DNA of 64,000 nt, from positions 620,001 through 684,000 of the forward strand of contig NZ_JBHSWJ010000002.1 in the NCBI RefSeq assembly GCF_042661605.1, in the 5' to 3' direction. The notes beneath the pieces were generated by a model. It was not told the origin of the DNA. It did not search any database and was given only the letters and a program-made list of their open reading frames with translations. Both the position numbers and the translations under genes were made by a program. The number at the start of each line of letters is the position of its first letter. Within the stretch, counting starts at the first letter, position 1. Shown here piece by piece: positions 26,131-35,513 of this stretch. Source of the DNA: Branchiibius cervicis (lineage in GTDB: Bacteria > Actinomycetota > Actinomycetes > Actinomycetales > Dermatophilaceae).

Positions 26131-27318
26131 CTAGGCGCTGTCCCGGTCCTGGATCGGCTCCGTTGGCGTGATCCGGTAATCCAGCTGCGGTCGGTCCACA
26201 TCCGGTAGCGCATCGACTAGTTCGGGTGCGGACAGGCTGCGCGGCGATGCTTCGAGAGGGTGAGTGACGGCAAGCGGCTGGTCGGCGATACCCAACTCGT
26301 GCAGCTTTCGCGCTGTGACCAGCACCCGTGACTCCAGGCTTCCGACCAGTGCGTTGTACGAGGCGACGGACTTCTCCAGCGACTTGCCCAAGGTCGCGGC
26401 GTGGATGCCCAAGGTGCTGAGCCGGTCGTAGAGGTCGCGGCCGACCTGCAGGAGATGCTGGGCATTGGCGGTCAGCGAATCCTGCTGCCAGGCAAGGGAA
26501 GTTGCCCGCAGGATAGCGAACAAGCTTGCGGGGGAGGCCAGTACCACTTTCTGGGTGATCGCCCGCTCGAACAGCGCCGGGTCAGTACGTAACGCGGCGG
26601 CGAGCAGCGCTTCGCTGGGCACGAAGCAGATCACTAACTCGGGTGTGTTGTCGAACGCGGTCCAGTACGCCTTCTTGCCCAGCGAATCGACGTACCCGCG
26701 CAGCGCGTTCGCGTGCTCAGCCAGGAGCGCTGCACGTTCGGTGTCCGTCAACCCAGCGGCGCTCGCGGCCAGGAACTTGCCCGTCGGCGCCTTGGCGTCC
26801 ACCACCAGCAGCTTGTCCCCGGGCAACTTCACCACGGCGTCCGGGCGCACGCCGGTCCCGTCGCGATTGGTCCCCGAGAGTTGTTCCTCGAAGTCGACGC
26901 GCGGCAGCATGCCGGACGCCTCCAGGATCCGACGCAGTTCGGCCTCGCCCCACTGCCCGGCGTGCGTCGAAGTCTTCAAAGCCCCGGTGAGCGTTGCGGT
27001 TTCCGATCGCAACTGGTCGGTCACCCGGCGTACGTCGACCAACCCTGCGCCCAGGGCGCCGAACTGGTGTTCCCGCGCGCGTTCCAACTCGGCCACCTGC
27101 TCGTGCACGTGCTGCAGGGTCGCGCGCAGCGGACCCAACTCGGCGGCTACCTGGCGATCCTCATCGGATGCGGCAGTCAAGGCGTGGACCTGGGTGCGCA
27201 GCCCGTCACGCTCGGTGACGGCGGAGGCCAGGCGCGCGGCGTACCTGCTCTGGACCAGGAGCCAGGTGAGCAGGGCACCCAGGGCTAGGCCGGCGACAGC
27301 GGCGAGGAAAACGTTCAT
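26131..27318 (-). CDS. rmuC: DNA recombination protein RmuC homologue
   Basis: The 395-residue protein has an N-terminal membrane anchor (1-20), a coiled-coil region (~35-110), and the RmuC nuclease-like domain with GQWGEAELRRILEASGM, RPDAVVKLPGDKLLVVDAKAP (PD-(D/E)xK-like Asp and Lys) and ICFVPSEALL. RmuC limits inversions at short inverted repeats in E. coli. It is divergent from orn with 38 nt between starts. Length is somewhat short but within the actinobacterial range. Confidence 0.93.
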   Translation of the reverse strand: MNVFLAAVAGLALGALLTWLLVQSRYAARLASAVTERDGLRTQVHALTAASDEDRQVAAELGPLRATLQHVHEQVAELERAREHQFGALGAGLVDVRRVTDQLRSETATLTGALKTSTHAGQWGEAELRRILEASGMLPRVDFEEQLSGTNRDGTGVRPDAVVKLPGDKLLVVDAKAPTGKFLAASAAGLTDTERAALLAEHANALRGYVDSLGKKAYWTAFDNTPELVICFVPSEALLAAALRTDPALFERAITQKVVLASPASLFAILRATSLAWQQDSLTANAQHLLQVGRDLYDRLSTLGIHAATLGKSLEKSVASYNALVGSLESRVLVTARKLHELGIADQPLAVTHPLEASPRSLSAPELVDALPDVDRPQLDYRITPTEPIQDRDSA

Positions 27319-27940
27319 GGATCAAGGGTGTCAGCGGGGTCTGACAACCTAGGGGAATGACATCGACGGACGTGGGCGCGACGCTGTTGTGGGTGGACTT
27401 GGAGATGACCGGTCTTGACCCGGTGGAGGACCGGATCCTGGAGGTTGCCGCCATCGCCACCGACTGGTCCTTCGCGGAACTGGGCACCTATGAGGCGGTG
27501 CAGCACGTGGAGCCGGAGCGGGTGCGACGGCGGATGGTGGGGGAGTTCTGGGAGAAGTTCGCGCACGTGCGCGAGGCGCTGGCGGCACAGAACGAGGGCG
27601 GCACCCCGGCCGAAGAGGTCGAAGAGGGTTTGCTTGCTTTCCTCGATGAGCATTTCCCGGCCGACTCGCCCGTGGTGCTCGCCGGCAACTCGATCCACCA
27701 GGACCGCAAGTTCATCGACCGCGAGTGGCCGCGGCTGGCGAAGCGCCTGCACTACCGGATGCTCGACGTCTCCAGTTGGAAGCTGGTCATGCAGGGCAAG
27801 TACGGCGTGACGCACGCCAAGGGCGAAGCGCACCGGGCGCTGGACGACATCCGCGAGTCCATCGCGGAGTTGGTCGACTACACCTCGTACCTGCAGATCC
27901 CGGCTGCCGAGGTGAACTTCGGGGTTCGGGCAATTCGGCA

Positions 27941-27946
27941 TAGAAT
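27941..27946 (+). promoter_or_regulatory. Possible -10 element for ychF
   Basis: TAGAAT lies 9 nt before the ychF GTG, in a short AT-richer patch inside the 3' end of orn. Transcription would begin within a few bases of the start codon, so ychF could be translated from a nearly leaderless mRNA, which is common in actinobacteria. No good -35 is visible. Confidence 0.35.
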
Positions 27947-27955
27947 CTTGAACCC

Positions 27956-29022
<1,067 letters not shown>

Positions 29023-29026
<4 letters not shown>

Positions 29027-29094
29027 CACACGACGAAGAGGTCTTGACCTGGTTGGACGACTACGGTCGCGGGATGGTCACCCTGGTCGGTTGA
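29023..29094 (+). CDS. 23-codon ORF coupled to the ychF stop
   Basis: A GTG overlapping the ychF stop by four bases (GTGA) opens VTHDEEVLTWLDDYGRGMVTLVG, then TGA. The codons are in the strong G/C-ending style of real genes here. It could be a small protein or the stub of a longer gene cut off when the vapBC region arrived. I recognise no family, so this is tentative. Confidence 0.3.
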
Positions 29095-29104
29095 TATCGA
29101 TCCA

Positions 29105-29130
29105 GCATCACAAATAGCACCGTATGATGC
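29105..29130 (+). promoter_or_regulatory. Inverted repeat at the vapBC promoter
   Basis: GCATCA (29105-29110) and TGATGC (29125-29130) are inverted with a 14-nt spacer. The right arm overlaps TATGAT (29123-29128), a good -10 candidate. A GGAGG (29135-29139) ribosome site follows. VapB-VapC complexes usually repress their own promoter by binding such repeats, so this is a plausible operator. Confidence 0.45.
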
Positions 29131-29145
29131 ACACGGAGGTGCGTG

Positions 29146-29343
29146 ATGCGAACGACCGTGACGGTAGACGACGAACTGATCAAGAAAGCAGCGGCGCTGA
29201 CCGGTGTGCACGAGCGCTCGACGCTGATTCGGGATGGTCTTCGCACCTTGGTGCGTGTGGAGAGCGCTCGACGACTTGCCGCATTGGGCGGCACTGACCC
29301 GTCTGCGACCCCTGGTCCACGCCGCCGCCCGTCGGCGCAATGA
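29146..29343 (+). CDS. vapB: VapB-family antitoxin
   Basis: The 65-residue protein has a ribbon-helix-helix start (MRTTVTVDDELIKKAAALTGVHERSTLIRDGLRTLV) typical of VapB antitoxins of the actinobacterial type, and a disordered Pro/Arg-rich tail that would wrap around VapC. ATG 29146 is preferred over GTG 29143 for GGAGG spacing. Its stop overlaps the toxin ATG by four bases (ATGA), the standard coupling. Confidence 0.9.
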   Translation: MRTTVTVDDELIKKAAALTGVHERSTLIRDGLRTLVRVESARRLAALGGTDPSATPGPRRRPSAQ

Positions 29344-29708
29344 TTCTGGTCGACACCTCGATCTGGGTCGATCATCTGCACCGAGCCGACGCCGACCTGA
29401 TCAGCCTGTTGGAGGCTGACGAGGTCGGTTGTCACCCGTATGTCATCGCCGAACTGGCGCTGGGGTCCATCGCAGACCGCGAGGTGGTGATCGATCTGCT
29501 GTCGAACCTTGCCTGCTTTCCCGTGCTCACCGATAGCGAACTCCTGGAGCTGGTGGGCGGAAACAAGCTCTGGGGGCAAGGGCTGAGCATGGTCGACGCC
29601 GCCCTTCTCGGGGCGGTCAAACTGGTACCTGGTGCCAGGCTCTGGACCCGGGACAAACGACTGGCCGCAGCTGCCGGAGGACTGAACTGGCCGGGTAGGA
29701 GAAGCTGA
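29340..29708 (+). CDS. vapC: VapC-family PIN-domain toxin ribonuclease
   Basis: The 122-residue PIN nuclease carries the acidic residues in VDTSIWVDHL (Asp5), AELALG (Glu), SMVDAALLGA (Asp) and LWTRDKRL (Asp). VapC toxins cut specific RNAs, often tRNAs or the sarcin-ricin loop, when VapB is degraded. It is coupled to vapB and begins 4 nt before its end; the alarmone synthetase fusion starts 4 nt after its stop, so the three may share one mRNA. Confidence 0.92.
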   Translation: MILVDTSIWVDHLHRADADLISLLEADEVGCHPYVIAELALGSIADREVVIDLLSNLACFPVLTDSELLELVGGNKLWGQGLSMVDAALLGAVKLVPGARLWTRDKRLAAAAGGLNWPGRRS

Positions 29709-29712
29709 GCAC

Positions 29713-31467
29713 ATGCACTTCATCGGGATCGACCTGGCGTGGGGTGAGCGCAACCCGACGGGTGTGGCCGTGCTCGACGAAACGGGGGCGCTGATCCAGC
29801 TCACCACCATGCGGACCGACGACGAGGTCGTCGACGCAGTGCAACCCTTCCTGCCCGGCGGCGCCGTCGTCGGGATCGACGCCCCGTTGGTGGTCAACAA
29901 TCCCACCGGTAACCGCGCCGCCGAGAAGGCCCTCAACGCCGACTTCGCCCGCTTCGACGCCGGTGCGCACCCGGCCAACACCGCCAACCCGGCCTTCGCC
30001 GACGGCACCCGCGGCGCCCGGATCAGCGCGCGGCTCAGCCTGGATCTCAACCCGGATTCCGGTCGGGACGGCCGGGCCGTCGAGGTCTACCCGCATCCGG
30101 CGACGGTGGCGCTCTTCCACCTCGGTCGGACGCTGAAGTACAAGAACAAGCAGGGCCGATCGGTTGCCCAGCTGCGCGACGAGTTGCTGACCCTGATCGG
30201 GTTGCTGGAGTCATTGGCCACAGCGAACCCACCGCTGCGGCTGACCGGCAACGACGAGTGGCGCGCGCAGGTGGCCGCAGTGGAGTCGGCCACCACCAAG
30301 GCGCAGCTGCGCGTCGCCGAAGACCAGGTCGACGCCGTCATCTGCGCCTACGTGGTGCTCTTCCAGGAGCGTCGACCGGCGGACACCACGACGTACGGCG
30401 TGTACCCCGACGGTGCCATCGTCACCCCGACGCTGCCCGCAGGTCTAGCCCCGTCACCGCGGCCGCCGCGCATCTCCGGCCAGGTCCAGCAGGTACGCAA
30501 GGCCGTCGCCGCCTACGAAGCCGAATACCCCGCGCTGCGGGCAGCGGCTGCCGAAGCCATTGACGTGGTGACGGGCATTCTCGACGACGCCGGGTTGAAC
30601 TACCTGAGCGTGACCGGCCGCGCGAAGTCGGTTGCCTCCTTCGCCGAGAAGGCCGCCCGCGCCAAGGACGGCGCGCCGCTCTACGACGATCCGTCGGCGC
30701 AGATCCACGACACCATCGGGTTGCGGGTCATCACCTACGTCCCCAGCGATGTGACGGCGGTGGCAGCCCTGCTGGCCGACGAGGCGATCATTCTCGACGA
30801 CCGGGACATGGGTCGGGAGACTGCGAGCACTGGCGGATTCGGTTACGCCAGTAGGCATCTGAGCATCCGTCTCTCGGCAGAGGATCAACGCGAGCACCCG
30901 GTGGTCGGTGATCGTGAGATCCAGGTCCAGATCCGCACCGTGTTGCAGCACGCCTGGGCCGAGTTCGAGCACGACATCCGGTACAAGGGCACCGTCCCTG
31001 AGGAGTATCGAGCAGATTTCGACCGGCGGTTCACGTTGGCGGCCGGGCTGATCGAGTTGGCCGATCAGGAGTTCGCGACGATCCGCGAGCGCCTCCAGCA
31101 CGAGGTGCGCACCCCCGAACCGGAGCGACAGTCCACCGGAACCGGCATCACACCCCGTGAACTGGCGGCCTTCCTGGCCGGCGAATTCCCCGGTGCCGAC
31201 TGGTCCCGGCCCCAGCACTACGCCTGGATCGCCGGATTGGTCGAAGCTCTTGGTATCACGCGTCTGTCGGACCTGGCCGCCACCATCCGCGCCGCCGATG
31301 CCGACGCGATCACCCGCCAGATGGGGTATCGCCGCCCGTCCGGTGCGGTCCGGCGTCTGGACGACGTGCTGTTGGCCAGTTTCGGCGAGCGGTATGTGAC
31401 GTTGCCCGGCAACGCCCACCGGCGCGACCGGTTGCGCGCTCGGTTGAGCAAGCTCGCCGACAACTAG
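29713..31467 (+). CDS. DUF429 (RNase H-like) fused to a RelA/SpoT (p)ppGpp synthetase
   Basis: This is a 584-residue two-domain protein. Residues 1-~235 are DUF429, an RNase H-like fold with acidic positions Asp7 (GIDLAWG), Asp56 (GIDAPL) and Asp204/Asp207 (EDQVDA). Residues ~255-460 are a small-alarmone-synthetase domain with every hallmark: GRAKS (302-306), HDTIGLRVI (Asp333), GYASRH (377-382), EIQVQIRT (402-409) and HAWAEFEHD (413-421). No HD hydrolase. Residues ~478-584 are a C-terminal extension. The order matches RelZ (MS_RHII-RSD) of Mycobacterium smegmatis, which joins RNA:DNA hybrid cleavage to pppGpp/pGpp synthesis. Activity here is inferred. Confidence 0.9.
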   Translation: MHFIGIDLAWGERNPTGVAVLDETGALIQLTTMRTDDEVVDAVQPFLPGGAVVGIDAPLVVNNPTGNRAAEKALNADFARFDAGAHPANTANPAFADGTRGARISARLSLDLNPDSGRDGRAVEVYPHPATVALFHLGRTLKYKNKQGRSVAQLRDELLTLIGLLESLATANPPLRLTGNDEWRAQVAAVESATTKAQLRVAEDQVDAVICAYVVLFQERRPADTTTYGVYPDGAIVTPTLPAGLAPSPRPPRISGQVQQVRKAVAAYEAEYPALRAAAAEAIDVVTGILDDAGLNYLSVTGRAKSVASFAEKAARAKDGAPLYDDPSAQIHDTIGLRVITYVPSDVTAVAALLADEAIILDDRDMGRETASTGGFGYASRHLSIRLSAEDQREHPVVGDREIQVQIRTVLQHAWAEFEHDIRYKGTVPEEYRADFDRRFTLAAGLIELADQEFATIRERLQHEVRTPEPERQSTGTGITPRELAAFLAGEFPGADWSRPQHYAWIAGLVEALGITRLSDLAATIRAADADAITRQMGYRRPSGAVRRLDDVLLASFGERYVTLPGNAHRRDRLRARLSKLADN

Positions 31468-31480
31468 AACGACAAGCCGC

Positions 31481-33361
31481 TCAGGCAGGGGTCGTCGTCG
31501 ACTGCTCGTCGAACTGCGTGCTGTACAACTGCGCGTACCTGCCGCCCCTGGCCAGGAGCGTCTCGTGCGTGCCGCGCTCGACGATGCGCCCGGCCTCGAT
31601 CACCAGGATCTGGTCGGCCGCCCTGATGGTGGACAGGCGGTGGGCAATGACGATCGACGTACGCCGAGCAAGGGCTTCGGCGAGCGCGGCCTGGACCGCG
31701 GCCTCACTGGTCGCATCCAGCGAAGCGGTCGCTTCGTCCAGGATGACCACCCGCGGGCCGGCCAGCAGGAGGCGGGCGATCGCAAGCCGCTGACGTTCGC
31801 CGCCGGAGAGTCGGTAGCCGCGCTCGCCGATCACCGTGTCCAACCCGTCGGGCATCGCGGCCAGCACATCGCCCAGCCGGGCTCGTTCGATGACCGCGGT
31901 CAGCTCGGCCTCGGTGGCGTCCGGCCGGGCGTAGAGCAGGTTGGCCCGGATCGAGTCATGGAAGAGGTGGCCGTCCTGGGTCACGGTGCCGGTTGCGGCA
32001 CGCAGCGTCGCCGCCGACAACGAGCGGACGTCGACGCCGCCGATGGAAACCGACCCGCTGTCCACGTCGTAGAGCCGGGGGATCAGTGACGCGATGGTCG
32101 ACTTGCCCGCCCCCGAGCTACCCACCAGCGCCAGCATCTGGCCCGGCTCGGCTTCGAAGGAGATGTCGTGCAGCACCTCCTCGCCACCGCGCGCGTCGAG
32201 CGTCATCACATCCTCCAGCGAGGCCAGAGACACCTTGTCCGGTGCTGGGTAGGCGAAGCTAACGTGCTCGAACCTGACCGAGATGGGGCCCTCCGGCAGC
32301 GGCTGCGGCGAGGCCGGATCGGTGATCAGCGGCACGAGGTCGAGGATCTCGAAGACCCGCTCGAAGCTGACCAACGCGCTCATCACGTCGACCCTCGCGC
32401 TGGCCAACCCGGTCAACGGTGCGTACAGACGCGTCAGCAGCAACGCCAGCGACACGACCGCGCCGGCCTGCAGAGTGCCGCCGAGGGCCAGGACGCCGCC
32501 CAAGCCATAGACGACAGCCAGGGCCAGTGCCGAGATGAAGGTCAACGACGTCACGAACGTCTGCTGGATCATGGCGGAGCGGACACCGATGTCGCGGACC
32601 CGTCCGGCCCGTCGAGCGAACTCCTGCGACTCCTCATCGGGTCGGCCGAAGAGCTTCACCAGCGTGGCACCCGGAGCCGAAAAACGCTCCGTCATCTGGG
32701 TACTCATCGCTGCGTTGTGTTCGGCTGCCTCCCGTGAAGCGGCCGCGAGGCGGGATCCCAGGAGCCTGGCCGGTAACCAGAACAGCGGCACCAGGACCAG
32801 CGCGACGAGGGTCACCAGCCACGAGATGCTGATCATCACGATCAGCGTCAGGATGAGCGTGACGAGGTTGCCCACCAAGCCGGACAACGTCGTACTGAAT
32901 GCGCGTTGTGCACCGATCACGTCGTTGTTCAGCCGGCTCACCAAGGCGCCGGTGCGGGTGCGGGTGAAGAACGCGACCGGCATGCGTTGCACGTGGTCGT
33001 GGACCGCGGTGCGCAGGTCCAGGATCAGGCCCTCACCGATGCGGGCTGACAGCCAGCGCTGCAACATGCCGAAACCGGCCTCGCCGAGGGCGATGAGCGC
33101 GATGAGCAGCGCCAGCCCCACGACCCGGGAGGCCGGATCAGCGGCCGTGATCGCGTCGACGACCTGCCCGGCGACCAACGGACTGGCGACCGCGAGGACG
33201 GCGGTGATGATGCTGACGAGGAAGAAGAACGCGAGCTCGCGGCGGTGCGGACGGCCGAACCCCCAGATCCGACGCAGCAACGTGCGTGAGATGGGTCGTT
33301 TGTCCTGCCGGGACTGCATGGACCGGTAGACCGCGCTGCGAGCGGCGGAGTGGACGTCCAT
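31481..33361 (-). CDS. ABC transporter, fused permease-ATPase (exporter type)
   Basis: The half-transporter is 626 residues long. The membrane domain (~residues 38-330) has six helices (ELAFFFLVSIITAVLAVASPLVAGQVVDAI; RTRTGALVSRLNNDV). The ATPase carries LVGSSGAGKST, LSGGERQRLAIARLLL, VVILDEATASLD and IVIAHRLSTI. It would act as a homodimeric exporter of lipids, drugs or peptides; the substrate is unknown. The real start may be Met15 or so (MQSRQDKRPISRTLLRRI). It is divergent from mop. Confidence 0.93.
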   Translation of the reverse strand: MDVHSAARSAVYRSMQSRQDKRPISRTLLRRIWGFGRPHRRELAFFFLVSIITAVLAVASPLVAGQVVDAITAADPASRVVGLALLIALIALGEAGFGMLQRWLSARIGEGLILDLRTAVHDHVQRMPVAFFTRTRTGALVSRLNNDVIGAQRAFSTTLSGLVGNLVTLILTLIVMISISWLVTLVALVLVPLFWLPARLLGSRLAAASREAAEHNAAMSTQMTERFSAPGATLVKLFGRPDEESQEFARRAGRVRDIGVRSAMIQQTFVTSLTFISALALAVVYGLGGVLALGGTLQAGAVVSLALLLTRLYAPLTGLASARVDVMSALVSFERVFEILDLVPLITDPASPQPLPEGPISVRFEHVSFAYPAPDKVSLASLEDVMTLDARGGEEVLHDISFEAEPGQMLALVGSSGAGKSTIASLIPRLYDVDSGSVSIGGVDVRSLSAATLRAATGTVTQDGHLFHDSIRANLLYARPDATEAELTAVIERARLGDVLAAMPDGLDTVIGERGYRLSGGERQRLAIARLLLAGPRVVILDEATASLDATSEAAVQAALAEALARRTSIVIAHRLSTIRAADQILVIEAGRIVERGTHETLLARGGRYAQLYSTQFDEQSTTTPA

Positions 33362-33414
33362 CCCCCGAAACTACGCCGAGGGTCCGACACCACGCTCCTT
33401 GGTAGGTTCGGACC

Positions 33415-33624
33415 ATGAAGATCAGTGCTCGCAACCAGTTGCAGGGAACCGTCGTGGATATCGTGAAAGGTGCCACCACCTCACACGTCCGCCTCGACGT
33501 CAACGGTTCGACCGTGACCGCCGCCATCACCAACGAGGCCGTCGACGACCTGGGCCTGACCGTCGGTCAGCAGGCGTACGCCGTGGTCAAGGCCTCCGAC
33601 GTAATGGTTGCGATTGACGACTGA
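33415..33624 (+). CDS. Molybdopterin/molybdate-binding protein Mop (single TOBE domain)
   Basis: The 69-residue protein is one complete TOBE/Mop domain (MKISARNQLQGTVVDIVKGATTSHVRLDV...AITNEAVDDLGLTVGQQAYAVVKASDVMVAI). Mop proteins assemble as hexamers that store or carry molybdate or tungstate in the cytoplasm. No modABC genes lie nearby; the only other Mo-related gene is the MOSC gene at the window start. It overlaps the next gene by 17 nt. Confidence 0.93.
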   Translation: MKISARNQLQGTVVDIVKGATTSHVRLDVNGSTVTAAITNEAVDDLGLTVGQQAYAVVKASDVMVAIDD

Positions 33625-34306
33625 GGACGATGTCCTCACCCGGCTGCTCGCCAACGACGAGCCAACGGGCCGGCTCTCGGCGTACGGGCCGGATCCCGAT
33701 CAGGTCTGGGAGGAGTACGGCGACCCGCACCATCCGCTGATCGTCCTGGTACACGGGGGCTACTTCCGGCCGTCCGTCGACCGAACCCACCTGCGGCCCA
33801 TGGCCGCGGCGCTCTCTGCTGAGGGCCATCGCGTGGCCCTGGCCGAGTACCGGCGCCTACCGGGTGACCCGTGGGCCAGCGTGCGGGATCTACACGACCT
33901 CGACGAGGCGATCGGTGACGGGACGTGGGTCGGGCACTCGGCCGGCGGAGCGCTGGTCATGCTCCATGCAAACACCCTCGGTCGGCGTGCGGTCGCTCTG
34001 GCACCGGTCGGTGATTTCGCGAAGTCCCATGCCGGCGGTCACGGCAGCCACGCCGTACGTGACTGGATCGGAGGGACCCCCGAGGAGCGGCCGAAGGACT
34101 GGAATGCGTTGGATCCCAGCGGGATCGGCGAGTGGCAGCGACTGATCATCGTGCATGGCGATGGTGACGAGTCGGTGCCCCCGTACGTCAATGCCGATCT
34201 GCCCGCCCAGTGGATCAGCGGCGCGCATCACTTCGATCTCGTAGATCCGGCCTCGCCGTACTGGCCGCAGGTCAGGGCGCAGATCGCAGCAGCGATTCGA
34301 GGCTGA
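33608..34306 (+). CDS. Alpha/beta hydrolase, possible kynurenine formamidase-like
   Basis: This 232-residue hydrolase has the oxyanion segment LVHGGYFRP, nucleophile elbow GHSAGG, then VHGDGDESVP (acid) and GAHHFDLVD (His). The HGGY motif recalls arylformamidase (HGGYW), and the gene converges on kynureninase, so hydrolysis of N-formylkynurenine is an attractive guess, not shown. The start is TTG 33608 or TTG 33614, since no ATG is present. It overlaps mop at 5' and kynU by 35 nt at 3'. Confidence 0.78.
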   Translation: MRLTTEDDVLTRLLANDEPTGRLSAYGPDPDQVWEEYGDPHHPLIVLVHGGYFRPSVDRTHLRPMAAALSAEGHRVALAEYRRLPGDPWASVRDLHDLDEAIGDGTWVGHSAGGALVMLHANTLGRRAVALAPVGDFAKSHAGGHGSHAVRDWIGGTPEERPKDWNALDPSGIGEWQRLIIVHGDGDESVPPYVNADLPAQWISGAHHFDLVDPASPYWPQVRAQIAAAIRG

Positions 34307-35498
34307 GCAGGCCCTGCGCCACCTCGGCGTAGCTGGTCGACAGCGGCGCAGCCCCGATCCGGATGCCGTCCGGTTCCCGGAAATCCGGGATCACATCGCG
34401 CTCCCACAGGGCTGCGACGAGCGAACGCGCGTCCGGATGCGACAGCGTCACGTGGCCGCCGCGCTGGGCGCTGTCGCGCGGCGAGGCCACCTGCACGCCG
34501 TACTCGGCCAAGGACGAATCGACGTACGCGATGACGAATTCACAGAGCCCGGTGGACTTTTCGCGGACCGCTTCGATGCCCACGGAGTCGATCAAGGCGA
34601 TGGTGTCCTGGATTCCGGTCATCGCCAACACCGGTGGGGTCCCGGAGATGAACCGCCGCATACCTGCCGCGGGTGCGTAGGACGGACCCATGGCAAACAC
34701 GTCGCTGTTGCCCATCCAACCCTGGATCGGTTGGGAGAGCACCGGTTGAAGTCGCGAGGCGACGTAACAGAAAGCTGGCGCTCCCGGTCCGCCGTTGAGG
34801 TACTTGTAACTGCATCCGACAGCCAGGTCGACACCGGCAGCATCGAGTGTGACCGGCACCGATCCGGCTGAGTGGCACAAATCCCACAGCACCAGTGCCC
34901 CCGCGTTGTGGGCGACTCGCGTGATCGACGGCAGATCGGAAAGGTAACCCGATTTGTAGGCGACGTGCGAGAGCAGCACGACTCCGGTGTGCGGACCGAC
35001 GACGGCGGCGACGTCATCGACGGTCACCCCTCGTGACGGGTCCGGGTGCAGCCACACCAACTTCGCCCCGGTCTCGACCGCAATGCCTTCTGCCACATAG
35101 CGATCCGTAGGGAAGTTCTCGGAGTCCAGGACGATCTCGGGACGGGAAGGACCGGCGTGGGCGACCGCAGAGCGCAACAATTTGTAGAGCAGGACCGTCG
35201 TCGAGTCACCGATCGCCGTCTGGCCCGGTGCGGCTCCCAGACAGGCGGCGCCGAGGGCATCGCCCACGACGAACGGCAGGTCCATCCACTGCTCATCCCA
35301 CGATCGGATCAACCGCGTGCCCCACGCGCCGTCCACCAGGGCAGTGAGCCGTTCGCGGGTTGCCTTCAACGGGCGGCCCAGGGAGTTGCCGTCCAGGTAG
35401 GCGACCAGCGGTGTCGCGCTCGGAACGAACAAGTCCCGGGTATGCGCGAGCGGGTCGGTGCGGTCACGTTCGGCGGCGTCGGCGAGCAGGTCCACCAC
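34272..35498 (-). CDS. kynU: Kynureninase
   Basis: This PLP enzyme of 408 residues cleaves L-kynurenine to anthranilate and alanine (also 3-hydroxykynurenine). It shows YLDGNSLGRPLKA at the N-terminus, the WDLCHSAGSVP strand, the PLP lysine in CSYKYLNGGPGAPAF, and SGTPPVLAM. Length is normal. It starts at GTG 35498, 15 nt after the MatC-like carrier stop, and ends overlapping the convergent hydrolase. No tryptophan dioxygenase gene is present in the window. Confidence 0.95.
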   Translation of the reverse strand: MVDLLADAAERDRTDPLAHTRDLFVPSATPLVAYLDGNSLGRPLKATRERLTALVDGAWGTRLIRSWDEQWMDLPFVVGDALGAACLGAAPGQTAIGDSTTVLLYKLLRSAVAHAGPSRPEIVLDSENFPTDRYVAEGIAVETGAKLVWLHPDPSRGVTVDDVAAVVGPHTGVVLLSHVAYKSGYLSDLPSITRVAHNAGALVLWDLCHSAGSVPVTLDAAGVDLAVGCSYKYLNGGPGAPAFCYVASRLQPVLSQPIQGWMGNSDVFAMGPSYAPAAGMRRFISGTPPVLAMTGIQDTIALIDSVGIEAVREKSTGLCEFVIAYVDSSLAEYGVQVASPRDSAQRGGHVTLSHPDARSLVAALWERDVIPDFREPDGIRIGAAPLSTSYAEVAQGLLSLESLLRSAP

Positions 35499-35513
35499 TC
35501 CATCATGCCGGTC

